From the NCBI RefSeq assembly GCF_014642855.1, contig NZ_BMJB01000002.1, forward strand, positions 186,001-250,000: a stretch of 64,000 nucleotides of DNA, written 5' to 3'. Numbering within the stretch: the stretch's first letter is position 1; each line of letters starts with the position of its first letter. A program made the translations under genes and the position numbers. Shown piece after piece: positions 47,890 to 57,113 of this stretch. This DNA is from Edaphobacter acidisoli (GTDB taxonomy: Bacteria > Acidobacteriota > Terriglobia > Terriglobales > Acidobacteriaceae). The notes beneath the pieces are model-generated. The model worked only from the letters and a program-made list of their open reading frames with translations. It was not told the DNA's origin and made no database searches.

Positions 47890-48447
47890 TTGGCGGCCGA
47901 CCTCAACTTCGAGCAGATTGTCCGGGACCATCAGACGATGGTCTTCAGTACGCTCGTGCGCCTTACCGGGAGCCGCGAGAACGTCGAAGACCTCGCGCAG
48001 GAGGTCTTCCTGCGTCTCTACCGGGCCTTGCCCGGCTTTCGCGGCGAAGCCCTGCTCTCGACCTATCTTTATCGCATTACTATCAACGTCGCGCAGAACG
48101 AGTGGAAGCGCCGTCGCCGCGCTGAGCGGTCGACGGTGTCGATCTCCGATGAGGTCTCAGGCTGGGAAGACCGCCTTGAACATCCCGGCCTGAATGCAGA
48201 GCAGCAATTAGCCGAAGAAGAATTTAAACTTACCGTTGAAGACGAGTTACACAAACTAAGTCAGGTCGAACGCACGGTGCTCGTCCTCTACCATCAGGAA
48301 GAGCGCACCTATGAGCAGATCGCCGAGGTGCTCGGCATGCCCATCGGCACAGTCAGAACGCACCTCCATCGCGGCAGAAAAAAGATGCGCGAAGCGCTCG
48401 CGAACGCATCCAAAGGAAGGAGCGAGCTATGCACGGCGAACCTGTGA
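47890..48447 (+). CDS. ECF-type RNA polymerase sigma factor
   Basis: Sigma-70 family regulator of about 185 residues with region 2 (FEQIVRDHQTMVFSTLVRLT then DLAQEVFLRLYRAL) and region 4 (LSQVERTVLVLYHQEERTYE then QIAEVLGMPIGTVRTHLHRG). It likely drives its own operon and DUF6249 from the mirrored promoters. The start is doubtful: TTG 47875 lies inside the -10 motif, while TTG 47890 falls at the expected transcription start and would give a leaderless message. ATG 47938 would cut region 2. The small membrane-protein gene overlaps its end by 19 bases. Confidence 0.88.
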   Translation: MAADLNFEQIVRDHQTMVFSTLVRLTGSRENVEDLAQEVFLRLYRALPGFRGEALLSTYLYRITINVAQNEWKRRRRAERSTVSISDEVSGWEDRLEHPGLNAEQQLAEEEFKLTVEDELHKLSQVERTVLVLYHQEERTYEQIAEVLGMPIGTVRTHLHRGRKKMREALANASKGRSELCTANL

Positions 48448-48836
48448 ACAACCCGAACGAAGCCATTAATCTGGAAGAAGCTTTGCTGCAGGCTCTGGAC
48501 ACAAAGATTGTCCAGGCATTGGAGATGCAGCCCGAGGTGGCGATTCCAGCCAATTTTGCTGCGCGTGTTGCCAGTCAGGTTCCTGTGCGACGCTCTGCCA
48601 TTCGCCGTGCAGTTCTTCTGCGCCCCACACACTATGGGTTGAAGGCGATGGTCGCTTCATTGGTAGCCTTGGCAGTCATTCTCGTTGCCTTATTGGCCAA
48701 TCACTTCGGACATACCGCAATCGGGCAGGTGATGGAGTGGATCATCTACTCGCAGTTTCTCTTGTTAGCCGTATGGTTTGGCGTCTACCGCGTCAATATC
48801 TTCTCAGCCCTCAGGCCGCATCGAGCAGGGAAATAG
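48429..48836 (+). CDS. small two-helix membrane protein, candidate anti-sigma factor
   Basis: 135 residues; soluble N-terminal half with EEALLQALDTKIVQALEMQP, then two transmembrane helices (about 76-97 and 102-126). No known anti-sigma zinc motif is visible. It overlaps the sigma-factor gene by 19 bases, an arrangement typical of sigma/anti-sigma pairs, so an inner-membrane inhibitor of the sigma factor is the natural guess. Function unproven. Confidence 0.7.
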   Translation: MHGEPVNNPNEAINLEEALLQALDTKIVQALEMQPEVAIPANFAARVASQVPVRRSAIRRAVLLRPTHYGLKAMVASLVALAVILVALLANHFGHTAIGQVMEWIIYSQFLLLAVWFGVYRVNIFSALRPHRAGK

Positions 48837-48869
48837 TCAACTGCGAGGTTTGGGAGAATTTTCGAGCTC

Positions 48870-49553
48870 CTATACACCCTTTTTCATCGGCTCCCAGATG
48901 AACTTGTGTATCTGGAGCGACAACCGCGCAGGAAGACCATCGGCAAGCATCCACTCCACTAGCTTGCGCGGATCGAGCGCCATATTGTCTGCCGTACGCT
49001 GCGGGCTTGGTGTCTTCTGGAAAGCAGGGCTCAGCAGCACTTGCCCAGCCTTCAGCTCAAGCTCATGCTTGCGAATGAACTCCCGCGCAAACTCATAGTC
49101 CGCACGGTCCGCAATCACAAACTTCACCTCATCATTTCCGGTAAGTGCATCGAGGTTTTCCATGCGAAAGCTGTCCGCCGCAGCACCCGCACCCGGACAC
49201 TTCACATCCACAATCTTATGAACCGCCTTGGGCACGTCAGTCAGCGGGCGCTCCCCGGAGGTCTCCATCATCAAAGTAAAGTTCTGTGCGAGCAGCCGCT
49301 CCATCAAGGGAAGAAGCTCCTTCGCCTGCAGCATCGGCTCACCGCCTGTGAACTCAATCAGCGTGCAAGGCGCCAGCGCCTTGATCTGCGCCTCGATTTC
49401 ATCCAGGGTGAACGGCTTACCACCCGTGAAGGTGTACTCGGAGTCACACCACGCACAGCGAAGATTGCATCCAGCCAGCCGCACGAAGATGCACGGCAAT
49501 CCCGCAAACGATGACTCGCCTTGGACGGATTTGTAAAGTTCAATTAAGTACAT
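48870..49553 (-). CDS. queE: 7-carboxy-7-deazaguanine synthase
   Basis: Radical-SAM enzyme of the queuosine/7-deazaguanine pathway that converts carboxytetrahydropterin to 7-carboxy-7-deazaguanine. 227 residues. The 4Fe-4S motif is CNLRCAWCDSEYTF (CxxxCxxC) and the GGEPM motif follows. The start ATG 49551-49553 begins MYLIELYKSVQGES, exactly as in the family; an open frame extends upstream over queD. It follows queD by 20 bases. queC is about 9 kb away; queF was not found. Confidence 0.95.
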   Translation of the reverse strand: MYLIELYKSVQGESSFAGLPCIFVRLAGCNLRCAWCDSEYTFTGGKPFTLDEIEAQIKALAPCTLIEFTGGEPMLQAKELLPLMERLLAQNFTLMMETSGERPLTDVPKAVHKIVDVKCPGAGAAADSFRMENLDALTGNDEVKFVIADRADYEFAREFIRKHELELKAGQVLLSPAFQKTPSPQRTADNMALDPRKLVEWMLADGLPARLSLQIHKFIWEPMKKGV

Positions 49554-49573
49554 GTGAAGGCTTACTCGGGCAC

Positions 49574-49954
49574 TTATTCGTAGTAGCGTGCAAAGCTGGT
49601 ATCGGTCTCGTACAGCGTGCAATCCTTCACGCGCACGCGGCCTCCGGTCATCTCATGCACCTGTTTGCTGGTCTGTTGGTAGAAATACCGCGCCAGGTTC
49701 TCCGCGCTGGGATTGATCTCTTTGTCGAACGGCGCCAGGTCGTTAATCATGAAGTGGTCCAGATACTCGACCGTCGGACGCATCACCTGTTTCAGCAGCT
49801 TGAAGTCGAGCAGCAATCCGGTCTCATCCAGTTCCTCACCCACCAGGGTCACGAAGACCTTGTAGTTGTGGCCATGCGGGTTCTCACACTTGCCTCGATA
49901 GTTGCGGAGGTAGTGGCCGGAGGAGAAACCGGCTTCTACAGTCACTTCAAACAT
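49574..49954 (-). CDS. queD: 6-carboxytetrahydropterin synthase
   Basis: Makes 6-carboxytetrahydropterin from dihydroneopterin triphosphate. 126 residues. Zinc ligands His14, His27 and His29, the last two in ENPHGHNYKVFV, and catalytic Cys23 are present. First gene of queD-queE. No preQ1 riboswitch is recognisable in the 124 bases before it. Confidence 0.95.
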   Translation of the reverse strand: MFEVTVEAGFSSGHYLRNYRGKCENPHGHNYKVFVTLVGEELDETGLLLDFKLLKQVMRPTVEYLDHFMINDLAPFDKEINPSAENLARYFYQQTSKQVHEMTGGRVRVKDCTLYETDTSFARYYE

Positions 49955-50078
49955 GGTTGGGAGACACCTTCACTTTCACTTGCGAGCCGCGCTAAAGTCT
50001 TCAAATTAGATGGGGAAGGGAACGACGCGGCTTCAGCTTTTCCTCTTCTATTGTAACGTTTTGTCGGCGTCTCGGGTA

Positions 50079-50339
50079 TTAGCCGCGTTTACGCCGGGCG
50101 CGGCGCTGTTCCTCGCGCTGCTCTTCAGTGTGCCGCTCCGCCTGCTCAAACAACGTGGTCAGAATCGCCCCCAGCCCCACCACCATGCTGATGACAAACA
50201 ACACCAGCCCCATCGACCGCCACAAAGAGATGTCGCCCGGACTCCCCGGCTGCTGCGCGATGTTTGTGTAAGAGACGCCAAACGAGACAATTGCGAGGAT
50301 CAGCAGCGTACCGGCGAGGATGTAGAGATTGCGTCCCAT
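50079..50339 (-). CDS. small two-helix membrane protein
   Basis: 86 residues with two hydrophobic helices (about 5-25, 42-63) and a strongly basic, Glu/Arg-rich tail (ERHTEEQREEQRRARRKRG). Family not recognised. It lies eight bases after the DinG-like helicase gene in the same direction and may be co-transcribed. Function unknown. Confidence 0.7.
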   Translation of the reverse strand: MGRNLYILAGTLLILAIVSFGVSYTNIAQQPGSPGDISLWRSMGLVLFVISMVVGLGAILTTLFEQAERHTEEQREEQRRARRKRG

Positions 50340-50347
50340 CGTGCTGT

Positions 50348-52510
50348 TTAAATTCTCTCAGAATCCGCGAAGAACCGCTCCACGTCGGCGATCTCCTGGG
50401 TCAGCCGATAAGGCGGAAGACTCTCCAAAAATATCCGTCCATAGCGCTGCCGCTGAATCCGCGGATCAAGCAGCATCAGCACACCCCTGTCCGTCAGCGA
50501 ACGAATCAGCCGCCCAAATCCCTGCTTCAGCGTGATTACAGCATTCGGCACCTGGTAGTCGAAGAACGGTTTCCCACCCTGCGCTTCGATCGCCTGCATC
50601 CGCGCCTCCACCACAGGATCATTCGGCACAGCAAACGGCAGCCGGTCGATAATCACACAACTCAATTGCTCGCCCTGTACATCCACTCCCTGCCAGAAGC
50701 TCGACGTGCCAAAGAGCACCGCATTCGGTGTCTCGCGGAATTGCTGCAACAGAACATGCCGAGGAGCCGTGCCGTGCAGCAGCAACTTATACGGCAACTC
50801 GGCTAACAGCCGGTCGTGCGTCTCCTGCATCTGCTTGTAGCTGGTAAACAGGCAAAACGCGCGCCCGTGCGTAATCTCCAGCACGCGGCGAATCCGCTCT
50901 GTAGCCCGTTCAGGAAAGTCCGGCTCACGAGGATCAGGCATATTCGGTGGCAGATAAAGCAGCGCCTGTTCGCCGTACCTGAAGTGACTCGGCACCACCA
51001 GTTCTCGCGCACTCACCAGCCCCAGCCGCGCGCGGAGATGATGGAAGCCTCCAGAAACTGTCAGCGTAGCCGAAGTCAGAATCACCGAGCTATACGCATC
51101 GAAGAGCGTCGTGCTCAGCAGCTCCGAAACATCAATCGGCGTGGCCTGCAACTGCGTATGCAGCACCGGATTCCCATGTCCACGCGCCGCCGCGCGCACG
51201 CCACCCACAGCCCGCCGCTCAATCCAGAAGACTGTGTTGCGATCCGGCGACTCCAGCAAAAAAGAAAGATGCGCACGAATCTCTGCAGCGCGCCGCCGCA
51301 ACCCCGGAGCCTCGTCCACATTCTTCAGATACTCCAGCTCCCCCTCCAGCCGCGTCAGCGCATTCTGCACCGAGATGTAGAAATCGCCGCTCTCCTCCAG
51401 AAAAGCCTCGCGGTTATGAAACGGCATCCTCCCCGCACCCGCCGTCTCCATCGGCAGCACGCCAAAGAACATGCGCGCGCGCTCCTTCAGCGTGGCACAC
51501 GCGCTCTCAATCGCGGACGTACTCGCATGTTTCGCCTTCAGCATCAACTCCACATCGCGCACCAGCTCATCAAAACGCTGCGTACCCAGCCCAATGCCGA
51601 AGTAGTTCGACGCAACCTCCTCCAACTCATGCGCCTCGTCAAAGATCACCGCCGCTGCATCCGGCAGAATCCCCGCATCCGGCGCACCCGCAGCCTCCTG
51701 CTTGATGCTCAGATCGGCGAAGAAGAGATGGTGATTCACGATGATGATGTCCGACTCCAGCGCCTTGCGCCGCATCGCCGTCACAAAGCACTGCTCCCAG
51801 TCCGGACACGTCTGCCCCAGGCAAGCCTCCGTGCGCGCATCCAGCTTCTGCCACAGCGCCGAAGTCTCCGGCAGCGCATCAATCTCCGCGCGGTCGCCCG
51901 TCTCCGTCGTCTTCTCCCACGCCAGAATGTTGTGAAACTGCCAAATCTCCTCCAGGCCATTCAGCAGCGGATTATCCCGCAACGCATACAGTTTGTGCCG
52001 GCACAGATAATTCGCCCGCCCCTTCATGTAACAGACCTTCAGCGGCCCCAGCAGCGATTCCAGAAATGGCACATCCTTGAAGTAAAGCTGCTCCTGCAGA
52101 TTCTTCGTGCCGGTCGAGATAATCACCCGCTGCTGCTTCTCACGCGCCAGCCGCAACGCAGGCAGCAGATACGCCAGCGTCTTGCCGGTCCCCGTCCCAG
52201 CCTCGACGATCAGGTGGCGCTTTTCCTTGAAGGCCCGCTCAATCTCCCGCGCCATCTCATACTGCCCCTTGCGATGCTCAAACGCCAGCGACGACCGCGA
52301 GAGCATCCCACCTGGCGAAAAAAAGTCATGCAGACTCGGCAGCTTCTCAGCCGGTGCAGGCGTAATCGAGATGGGAGTGCTGGCGGACAAGGTAAGGTCT
52401 GTGAAGTTCCTGCGCTCAGTTGGCCGCGCAATTTCTATAATAGATAGGTAGCGAAGATTTAGCGTAATTGCCCTGGCCACCGGAATGGTGCGCGGGAGAA
52501 AGACGGACAT
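50348..52510 (-). CDS. DinG/XPD-type ATP-dependent DNA helicase
   Basis: Superfamily 2 helicase with an iron-sulfur domain, about 720 residues. Walker A is AGTGTGK (104-110), DEAH is in VIFDEAHELEEVA, Fe-S cysteines lie between: YLCRHKL (Cys170) and CLGQTCPDWEQC. The C-terminal motor domain shows SFWQGVDVQGEQL and QGFGRLIRS, matching DinG/YoaA. The true start lies uncertainly in residues 1-42; a TTG start near residue 41 (SASTPISITPAP) is possible. Divergent from der. Role in DNA repair or R-loop removal. Confidence 0.88.
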   Translation of the reverse strand: MSVFLPRTIPVARAITLNLRYLSIIEIARPTERRNFTDLTLSASTPISITPAPAEKLPSLHDFFSPGGMLSRSSLAFEHRKGQYEMAREIERAFKEKRHLIVEAGTGTGKTLAYLLPALRLAREKQQRVIISTGTKNLQEQLYFKDVPFLESLLGPLKVCYMKGRANYLCRHKLYALRDNPLLNGLEEIWQFHNILAWEKTTETGDRAEIDALPETSALWQKLDARTEACLGQTCPDWEQCFVTAMRRKALESDIIIVNHHLFFADLSIKQEAAGAPDAGILPDAAAVIFDEAHELEEVASNYFGIGLGTQRFDELVRDVELMLKAKHASTSAIESACATLKERARMFFGVLPMETAGAGRMPFHNREAFLEESGDFYISVQNALTRLEGELEYLKNVDEAPGLRRRAAEIRAHLSFLLESPDRNTVFWIERRAVGGVRAAARGHGNPVLHTQLQATPIDVSELLSTTLFDAYSSVILTSATLTVSGGFHHLRARLGLVSARELVVPSHFRYGEQALLYLPPNMPDPREPDFPERATERIRRVLEITHGRAFCLFTSYKQMQETHDRLLAELPYKLLLHGTAPRHVLLQQFRETPNAVLFGTSSFWQGVDVQGEQLSCVIIDRLPFAVPNDPVVEARMQAIEAQGGKPFFDYQVPNAVITLKQGFGRLIRSLTDRGVLMLLDPRIQRQRYGRIFLESLPPYRLTQEIADVERFFADSERI

Positions 52511-52513
52511 TCC

Positions 52514-54352
52514 GTGGCTCAGAGAGACGGCAAGAAAAGACTAGGCAAAAAACACAGGCAAGCCAGCACGCGGCCAAAGAAGGGTCGCGCTCCGAAGGCC
52601 GCACCGACCACAGGCGCAGTAGACCCACGCAAGCGCAAGCTGCTCGCGTCCAAACGCGCTGCAGCAGAAAATGCCGCGCGCACGCCGAAGAAGTCGCCGA
52701 CCAAAGAGCGCAGCGTCGCACTATCCCCAGACGGCACCCGGAAGCAAGCACGGCAAGCATCTGCGCTAGGTGCCCGCGCAATCAACCCCACGCCGCTCGC
52801 CCCATCAGAAGACCAGGACTGGCGCGAAGTCGAGCTGCTCGCCTCGCAGATGGCCACCGAAACCGAGCGCGCCGAATCACGCACCCTCCCACTGATTGCC
52901 ATCTGCGGCCGCCCCAACGTAGGCAAATCGACGCTCTTCAACCGCCTCACCGGCTCGCGCCGCTCCATCGTCGGCGACGAGCCCGGCATCACCCGCGACC
53001 GCATCTACGGCGAGATCGAGTGGATGAACCGCGACGCCCGCATCGTTGACACCGGCGGCGTCATCCCCGACGACGAAGCCCTCATCCCTGCCGAAATCTT
53101 CCGCCAGGCCCAGGTCGCGCTCGACGAAGCCGATGCTATCGTCATGGTCGTCGATGGCCGCACCGAGCTCGCCTCGCCCGACATGGAGCTCGCCCGCCTG
53201 CTCCTGCGCGGCGGCAAGCCCGTCTTCCTCGCCGTCAACAAGATGGACACCGAAGCCCTGTTGCCCTCGGCGGAAAACTTCCGCCGCCTCGGCTTCCGCA
53301 ACGTCCTGCCCATCTCCGCCGAACACAACAGCGGCATCGGCGACCTGCTCGACGCTGTCTTCGCAGTCCTCCCCGAAGTCGACATCGAAGAGCCCGTCGT
53401 CATGCTCACCGCAACCGACGAAGCCGACGAAGACGAAGACGGTCCCGACTACTCCATAGCGCCCGCAGCGAAGCGTGTCCGCCATCTCCGCTCGCACGGC
53501 GAGTATGAAAGCCGCGAAACAAAGATCGCCATCATCGGCCGCCCGAACGTAGGCAAGAGCACGCTGCTCAACGCGCTCACGGGAACAAAACGTGCCATCG
53601 TCTCGCCCATTGCCGGAACCACACGTGACGCAGTCGATGAAGTCGTCGAACGCGACGGCCACGCCTTCCGCTTCGTCGACACGGCAGGCATCCGCCGCAA
53701 AGGCAAGACAAAGCTGATGGCCGAAAAGCTCTCAGTCGTCATGGCGCGCAAGCATCTCGAAGCCGCCGACGTCTCGCTGCTTGTCATCGACGCCACCGAA
53801 GGCGTCGCTGCGCTCGACGCCAACATCGGCGGCTACGCGCACGAGAGCGGCCGCAGCGTCATCATCGTCGTCAACAAGTGGGACCTCATGACGAAGACCG
53901 GACCCGACGGCAACCGCCTCTTCGACGGCAAGCAGCCCGCAAATCAAAAAGTCTACGAACAGCAGGTGCGCGACGCGCTCAAGTATCTCGACTACGCGCC
54001 GCTCCTCTTCGTCTCCGCAGCCGACGGCAAAAACATCGAACAGGTCTTCAAGAAGGTCGAGTTGGTCGCCCGCGAGCGCCGCAAGCGCATCACCACCGGA
54101 CAGATGAACCGCTTCCTCGAACGCGTAGACTTCCAGCGCGCCAGCGTCCCCATGAGCAAGCGCGTGCGCATCTACTACATGACGCAGGCCGCCGTCGCGC
54201 CGCCGACGTTCGTGCTCTTCACCGACAAAGACGTGAAGCTGCACTTCTCCTTCGAACGTTTCCTTGAAAATCAGATACGCGAATCCTTCGGCTTCATCGG
54301 CTCACCCATCTGGTTCAAAGTCCGCGCCCGCAACAAGAAGAAGGCGGAATAG
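52514..54352 (+). CDS. der: ribosome-assembly GTPase Der with basic N-terminal extension
   Basis: Tandem GTPase required for 50S subunit maturation. G1 of the first domain is GRPNVGKST (132-140), with G3 DTGG; G1 of the second is GRPNVGKS near residue 340, with NKWD; a KH-like domain ends the protein. 612 residues against a usual 440-490: residues 1-125 form a Lys/Arg/Ala/Pro-rich, probably disordered extension from GTG 52514. An internal ATG at 52850 would give the ordinary size, so the extension may or may not be translated. Confidence 0.93.
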   Translation: MAQRDGKKRLGKKHRQASTRPKKGRAPKAAPTTGAVDPRKRKLLASKRAAAENAARTPKKSPTKERSVALSPDGTRKQARQASALGARAINPTPLAPSEDQDWREVELLASQMATETERAESRTLPLIAICGRPNVGKSTLFNRLTGSRRSIVGDEPGITRDRIYGEIEWMNRDARIVDTGGVIPDDEALIPAEIFRQAQVALDEADAIVMVVDGRTELASPDMELARLLLRGGKPVFLAVNKMDTEALLPSAENFRRLGFRNVLPISAEHNSGIGDLLDAVFAVLPEVDIEEPVVMLTATDEADEDEDGPDYSIAPAAKRVRHLRSHGEYESRETKIAIIGRPNVGKSTLLNALTGTKRAIVSPIAGTTRDAVDEVVERDGHAFRFVDTAGIRRKGKTKLMAEKLSVVMARKHLEAADVSLLVIDATEGVAALDANIGGYAHESGRSVIIVVNKWDLMTKTGPDGNRLFDGKQPANQKVYEQQVRDALKYLDYAPLLFVSAADGKNIEQVFKKVELVARERRKRITTGQMNRFLERVDFQRASVPMSKRVRIYYMTQAAVAPPTFVLFTDKDVKLHFSFERFLENQIRESFGFIGSPIWFKVRARNKKKAE

Positions 54353-54360
54353 TTTTCGCA

Positions 54361-55260
54361 TCAACTCTGTATATCTGTATCTCTCGATCGTCTTCCTCGC
54401 AGTATTTGCGTCGTCAAACCCAAAAGCGGAATCCCTGTTCCCAGAAGGAACATCGATGAGGGCTCAGGTACAGATGCGGGTGGACTGTAGCCGGTATCGG
54501 AGATGAGAGTCGCGTTCGACACCAGGTTTCCGTTGACGTCGTAGACGCTGGCCCCTGTGATTGTCAGCGGGTCAAGGTAGTTGGCAATGGCCGTGCAGGA
54601 GATGCCGCCGCTGATTTGGAGTGCTGTGAGCGCCGGACATTCAGCCAGGGTCGTGAGATTAAAGGAAAGATCGGCGATGCCGCCGCTGATGGGCACAACT
54701 ATCTGGATAGGGCCCGATGGCGCGCTCGCAGAGCCGCTGTTGGAGATATTGGCGAGCACGTCCTCGGTGGTGCCGGAGGGTGCGCCGTTAAAAGACTCGC
54801 CCGAGGCGATTCCGACTTCTGCAACGGCCTTGCAGGGTGTCGATGCTGGACAGATAGAGCTGGGCATTCCCGTTGTAGAAACCGAGGCATTGCCGGTAAC
54901 ACTCAGATCGATGACTGCCGTCCCGCTCTGAACGCTGCTGGTGAAGTTGTAAAGCAGAGCAGCGCTGGCGATGGCCTCGTCGGTGGTTTGGCCCGTGAAG
55001 CTAGGCAAGGGAAGGCCGCCCGGAGGAAACTGTGCAGCGGCGCCTACTGTTCCAGTGGCGCTTGAGCCGCTGGCCTGCGCGCCGGTACATGACGCCGGGT
55101 TGGCGTTGCTGGAGCATAAGACGGTACTGTTGCCCAGAAACTCGGCGGAGAGAGTAAGGCTGTCAGCGTGCGCGGTCGGGGGCTGAAGGCAAAGGGATAC
55201 CAGAGCAGGCATGATTGAAAGGAGAATGAAGTACGGGCGTAACTTTGCAGATTGGACCAT
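54361..55260 (-). CDS. PEP-CTERM sorting-signal exported protein
   Basis: 299 residues: signal peptide (KLRPYFILLSIMPALVSLC then ...AHA), a beta-rich secreted body with Cys pairs, and a C-terminal PEP-CTERM signal SVPEPSSMFLLGTGIPLLG then a basic tail RGRRSRD. PEP-CTERM proteins are processed by exosortase at the inner membrane and exposed outside, often with exopolysaccharide. No exosortase is in the window. Start at ATG 55258-55260. Confidence 0.88.
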   Translation of the reverse strand: MVQSAKLRPYFILLSIMPALVSLCLQPPTAHADSLTLSAEFLGNSTVLCSSNANPASCTGAQASGSSATGTVGAAAQFPPGGLPLPSFTGQTTDEAIASAALLYNFTSSVQSGTAVIDLSVTGNASVSTTGMPSSICPASTPCKAVAEVGIASGESFNGAPSGTTEDVLANISNSGSASAPSGPIQIVVPISGGIADLSFNLTTLAECPALTALQISGGISCTAIANYLDPLTITGASVYDVNGNLVSNATLISDTGYSPPASVPEPSSMFLLGTGIPLLGLTTQILRGRRSRDTDIQS

Positions 55261-55325
55261 TGTGCTAATCCTCTCTTCTGGCAAATTTTCCCGGGGAAGC
55301 CCGAAGTCTAGCACATTCCTGATAA

Positions 55326-55790
55326 CTATTTCCGCAAATACTCGCCGCTCTTGCCGCCGCTCTTGCGCACCAGCACCACCTCGCGGATGCGAATCCCCTT
55401 ATCCAGCGCCTTCGTCATGTCATAAACGGTCAGCGCCGCGACTGAAGCCGCCACCATCGCCTCCATCTCGACACCTGTCCCGGCAACGGTCGCCGCAGTA
55501 GCCTCAATCTCGACGCCACCCTCCACCACTCGCGCCGCCACATCCACAAAGCTCAGCGCCAGCGGATGACACATCGGAATCAACTCAGCCGTCTTCTTCG
55601 CCGCCTGAATACCCGCGAACCGCGCCACCTCCAGCGGATTCCCCTTCGGATTCTGCGGCAACGCCGCAAGCACTGCGTCCGAAAGCTCAACAAAGGCCCG
55701 TGCCACAGCCTCGCGCCGAGTCTCCGCCTTCGCGCTCACATCCACCATGTGGGCCTGGCCTGCTTCGTCGTAATGCGACAGTTTCGCCAT
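55326..55790 (-). CDS. moaC: cyclic pyranopterin monophosphate synthase
   Basis: Second step of molybdenum-cofactor synthesis, making cPMP with MoaA. 154 residues, normal. Conserved pieces: GIQAAKKTAELIPMCHPL and TVYDMTKALDKGI. It follows moeA with a nine-base gap. moaA, moaD, moaE and mog are not seen here. Confidence 0.95.
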   Translation of the reverse strand: MAKLSHYDEAGQAHMVDVSAKAETRREAVARAFVELSDAVLAALPQNPKGNPLEVARFAGIQAAKKTAELIPMCHPLALSFVDVAARVVEGGVEIEATAATVAGTGVEMEAMVAASVAALTVYDMTKALDKGIRIREVVLVRKSGGKSGEYLRK

Positions 55791-55799
55791 CCCTCAAGC

Positions 55800-57044
55800 C
55801 TACCGCAACAGCAAGGAAATCACGTCGCCGCGCGAGCACTTCTGATCAGGAGGCAACACAGCGTAGCAATTCGAGCGAGCATGAGCAGCCATATCACCCG
55901 ATCCCTGCCACGGCACCAACCGCACTTCAGCCTTCGTACGGTCCGAAGTCAGTCGAGCAGGCAACACCCGCATCAGCCCCGGCTTCGCCTCGACATCCTC
56001 CGCCAGAGTCGCCTGAACAAACCGCGGAGAAACCTCACCTGAGCCGCTGATCGCCCGCAGCAGCGGCGCAACGAAGCAACAAAACGTCACCTGCGTCGAA
56101 ACCGGATTCCCAGGCAGCCCAAAGAAGAATTGCTCACGCAAACCATCCCGGGCAGGCAGTCGCCCGAAGACCACCGGCTTACCCGGCTGCATCTTCACTC
56201 CGGTAAAGAAGAACTCTGCTCCCAGCGAGCGCAGTACCTCTTCCACCAGGTCATACTTGCCCATCGAAACCCCACCCGAAAGCAACAGCAACTCGCACCC
56301 ACGCGCCGCACGAACCGTTGCATTAAGAGCCGCGCGTTCATCGCGAGCAACAGGGAACCGCACCGCCTCACCACCGGCCTCATCCGCCAAGGCCGCCAGC
56401 CCATAGCTGTTCGAATTGCGAATCTGCTGCGGCTCCGGCACAGCGTCAATCCCCACTAACTCATCACCCGTAGCGACAATCGCCACTCGCGGCCTGCGAA
56501 ACACGTCAAGCGAAGCCCGCCCGCAAGCAGCCGCCAAAGCAATCTCCGCGCCCTTCATCACCGAACCAGCCCGAAGCACCACGTCGCCCGCCCGCGCCTC
56601 GCACCCACGCGGAACAACATTCTCGCCGCTCCGCAACGAGCGCCCTGCCACCATCCGGACCCTGCCAGCCGCCTGCTCCACATGCTCCACCATCACCACA
56701 GCATCAGCCCCATCCGGAATCGGAGCGCCAGTCATAATCTCAATCGCCGAGCCGCGCACGAGCGCAGGCCCACCCCACTGCTCGCCCGCCCTCACCAACC
56801 CCGCAACCACCAGCTCAGCGCCGGCAACTGCATCCGCAGCCCGCACTGCAAACCCGTCCCGAGCCGACCGCGCAAACGGAGGCTGGTCCCGGTCTGCCGC
56901 AACGTCTTCAGCCAGCACCCGGTCCACGCAATCCAGCAGGGCCAGCCGCTCGACTCCGGTTTTCTCAATCGGCACAGCCCAATGCAGCACCATCTCCAGC
57001 GCCTCATCAAAGCCCGCAACGTACTCGGACGTCTCCAATTTCAT
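55800..57044 (-). CDS. moeA: molybdopterin molybdenumtransferase
   Basis: Inserts molybdenum into adenylylated molybdopterin. 414 residues. Motifs: DGFAVRAAD, IEIMTGAPIPDGADAVVMVE, the PRVAIVATGDELVG, and LLLSGGVSMGKYDLVEEV, all diagnostic. First gene of moeA-moaC. Confidence 0.95.
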   Translation of the reverse strand: MKLETSEYVAGFDEALEMVLHWAVPIEKTGVERLALLDCVDRVLAEDVAADRDQPPFARSARDGFAVRAADAVAGAELVVAGLVRAGEQWGGPALVRGSAIEIMTGAPIPDGADAVVMVEHVEQAAGRVRMVAGRSLRSGENVVPRGCEARAGDVVLRAGSVMKGAEIALAAACGRASLDVFRRPRVAIVATGDELVGIDAVPEPQQIRNSNSYGLAALADEAGGEAVRFPVARDERAALNATVRAARGCELLLLSGGVSMGKYDLVEEVLRSLGAEFFFTGVKMQPGKPVVFGRLPARDGLREQFFFGLPGNPVSTQVTFCCFVAPLLRAISGSGEVSPRFVQATLAEDVEAKPGLMRVLPARLTSDRTKAEVRLVPWQGSGDMAAHARSNCYAVLPPDQKCSRGDVISLLLR

Positions 57045-57068
57045 CTCGCGCTCCTCACGCCGAAAGCA

Positions 57069-57099
57069 AAATGGCCCCGAGCATCGCCCGGGGCCATTT
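57069..57099 (-). terminator. rho-independent terminator of the TPR gene
   Basis: Perfect 11-base-pair stem AAATGGCCCCG/CGGGGCCATTT around a nine-base loop; on the minus strand the stem is followed by TGCTTT after TTTT pairing, 14 bases downstream of the stop codon of the gene at 57114-58304. Confidence 0.85.
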
Positions 57100-57113
57100 C
57101 AACCGTTGTCGCA

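Noticed and set aside
50816..52447. 543-codon frame antisense to the DinG-type helicase
   Set aside because: Arg/Gln/His-rich low-complexity; the helicase motifs on the other strand are clear.
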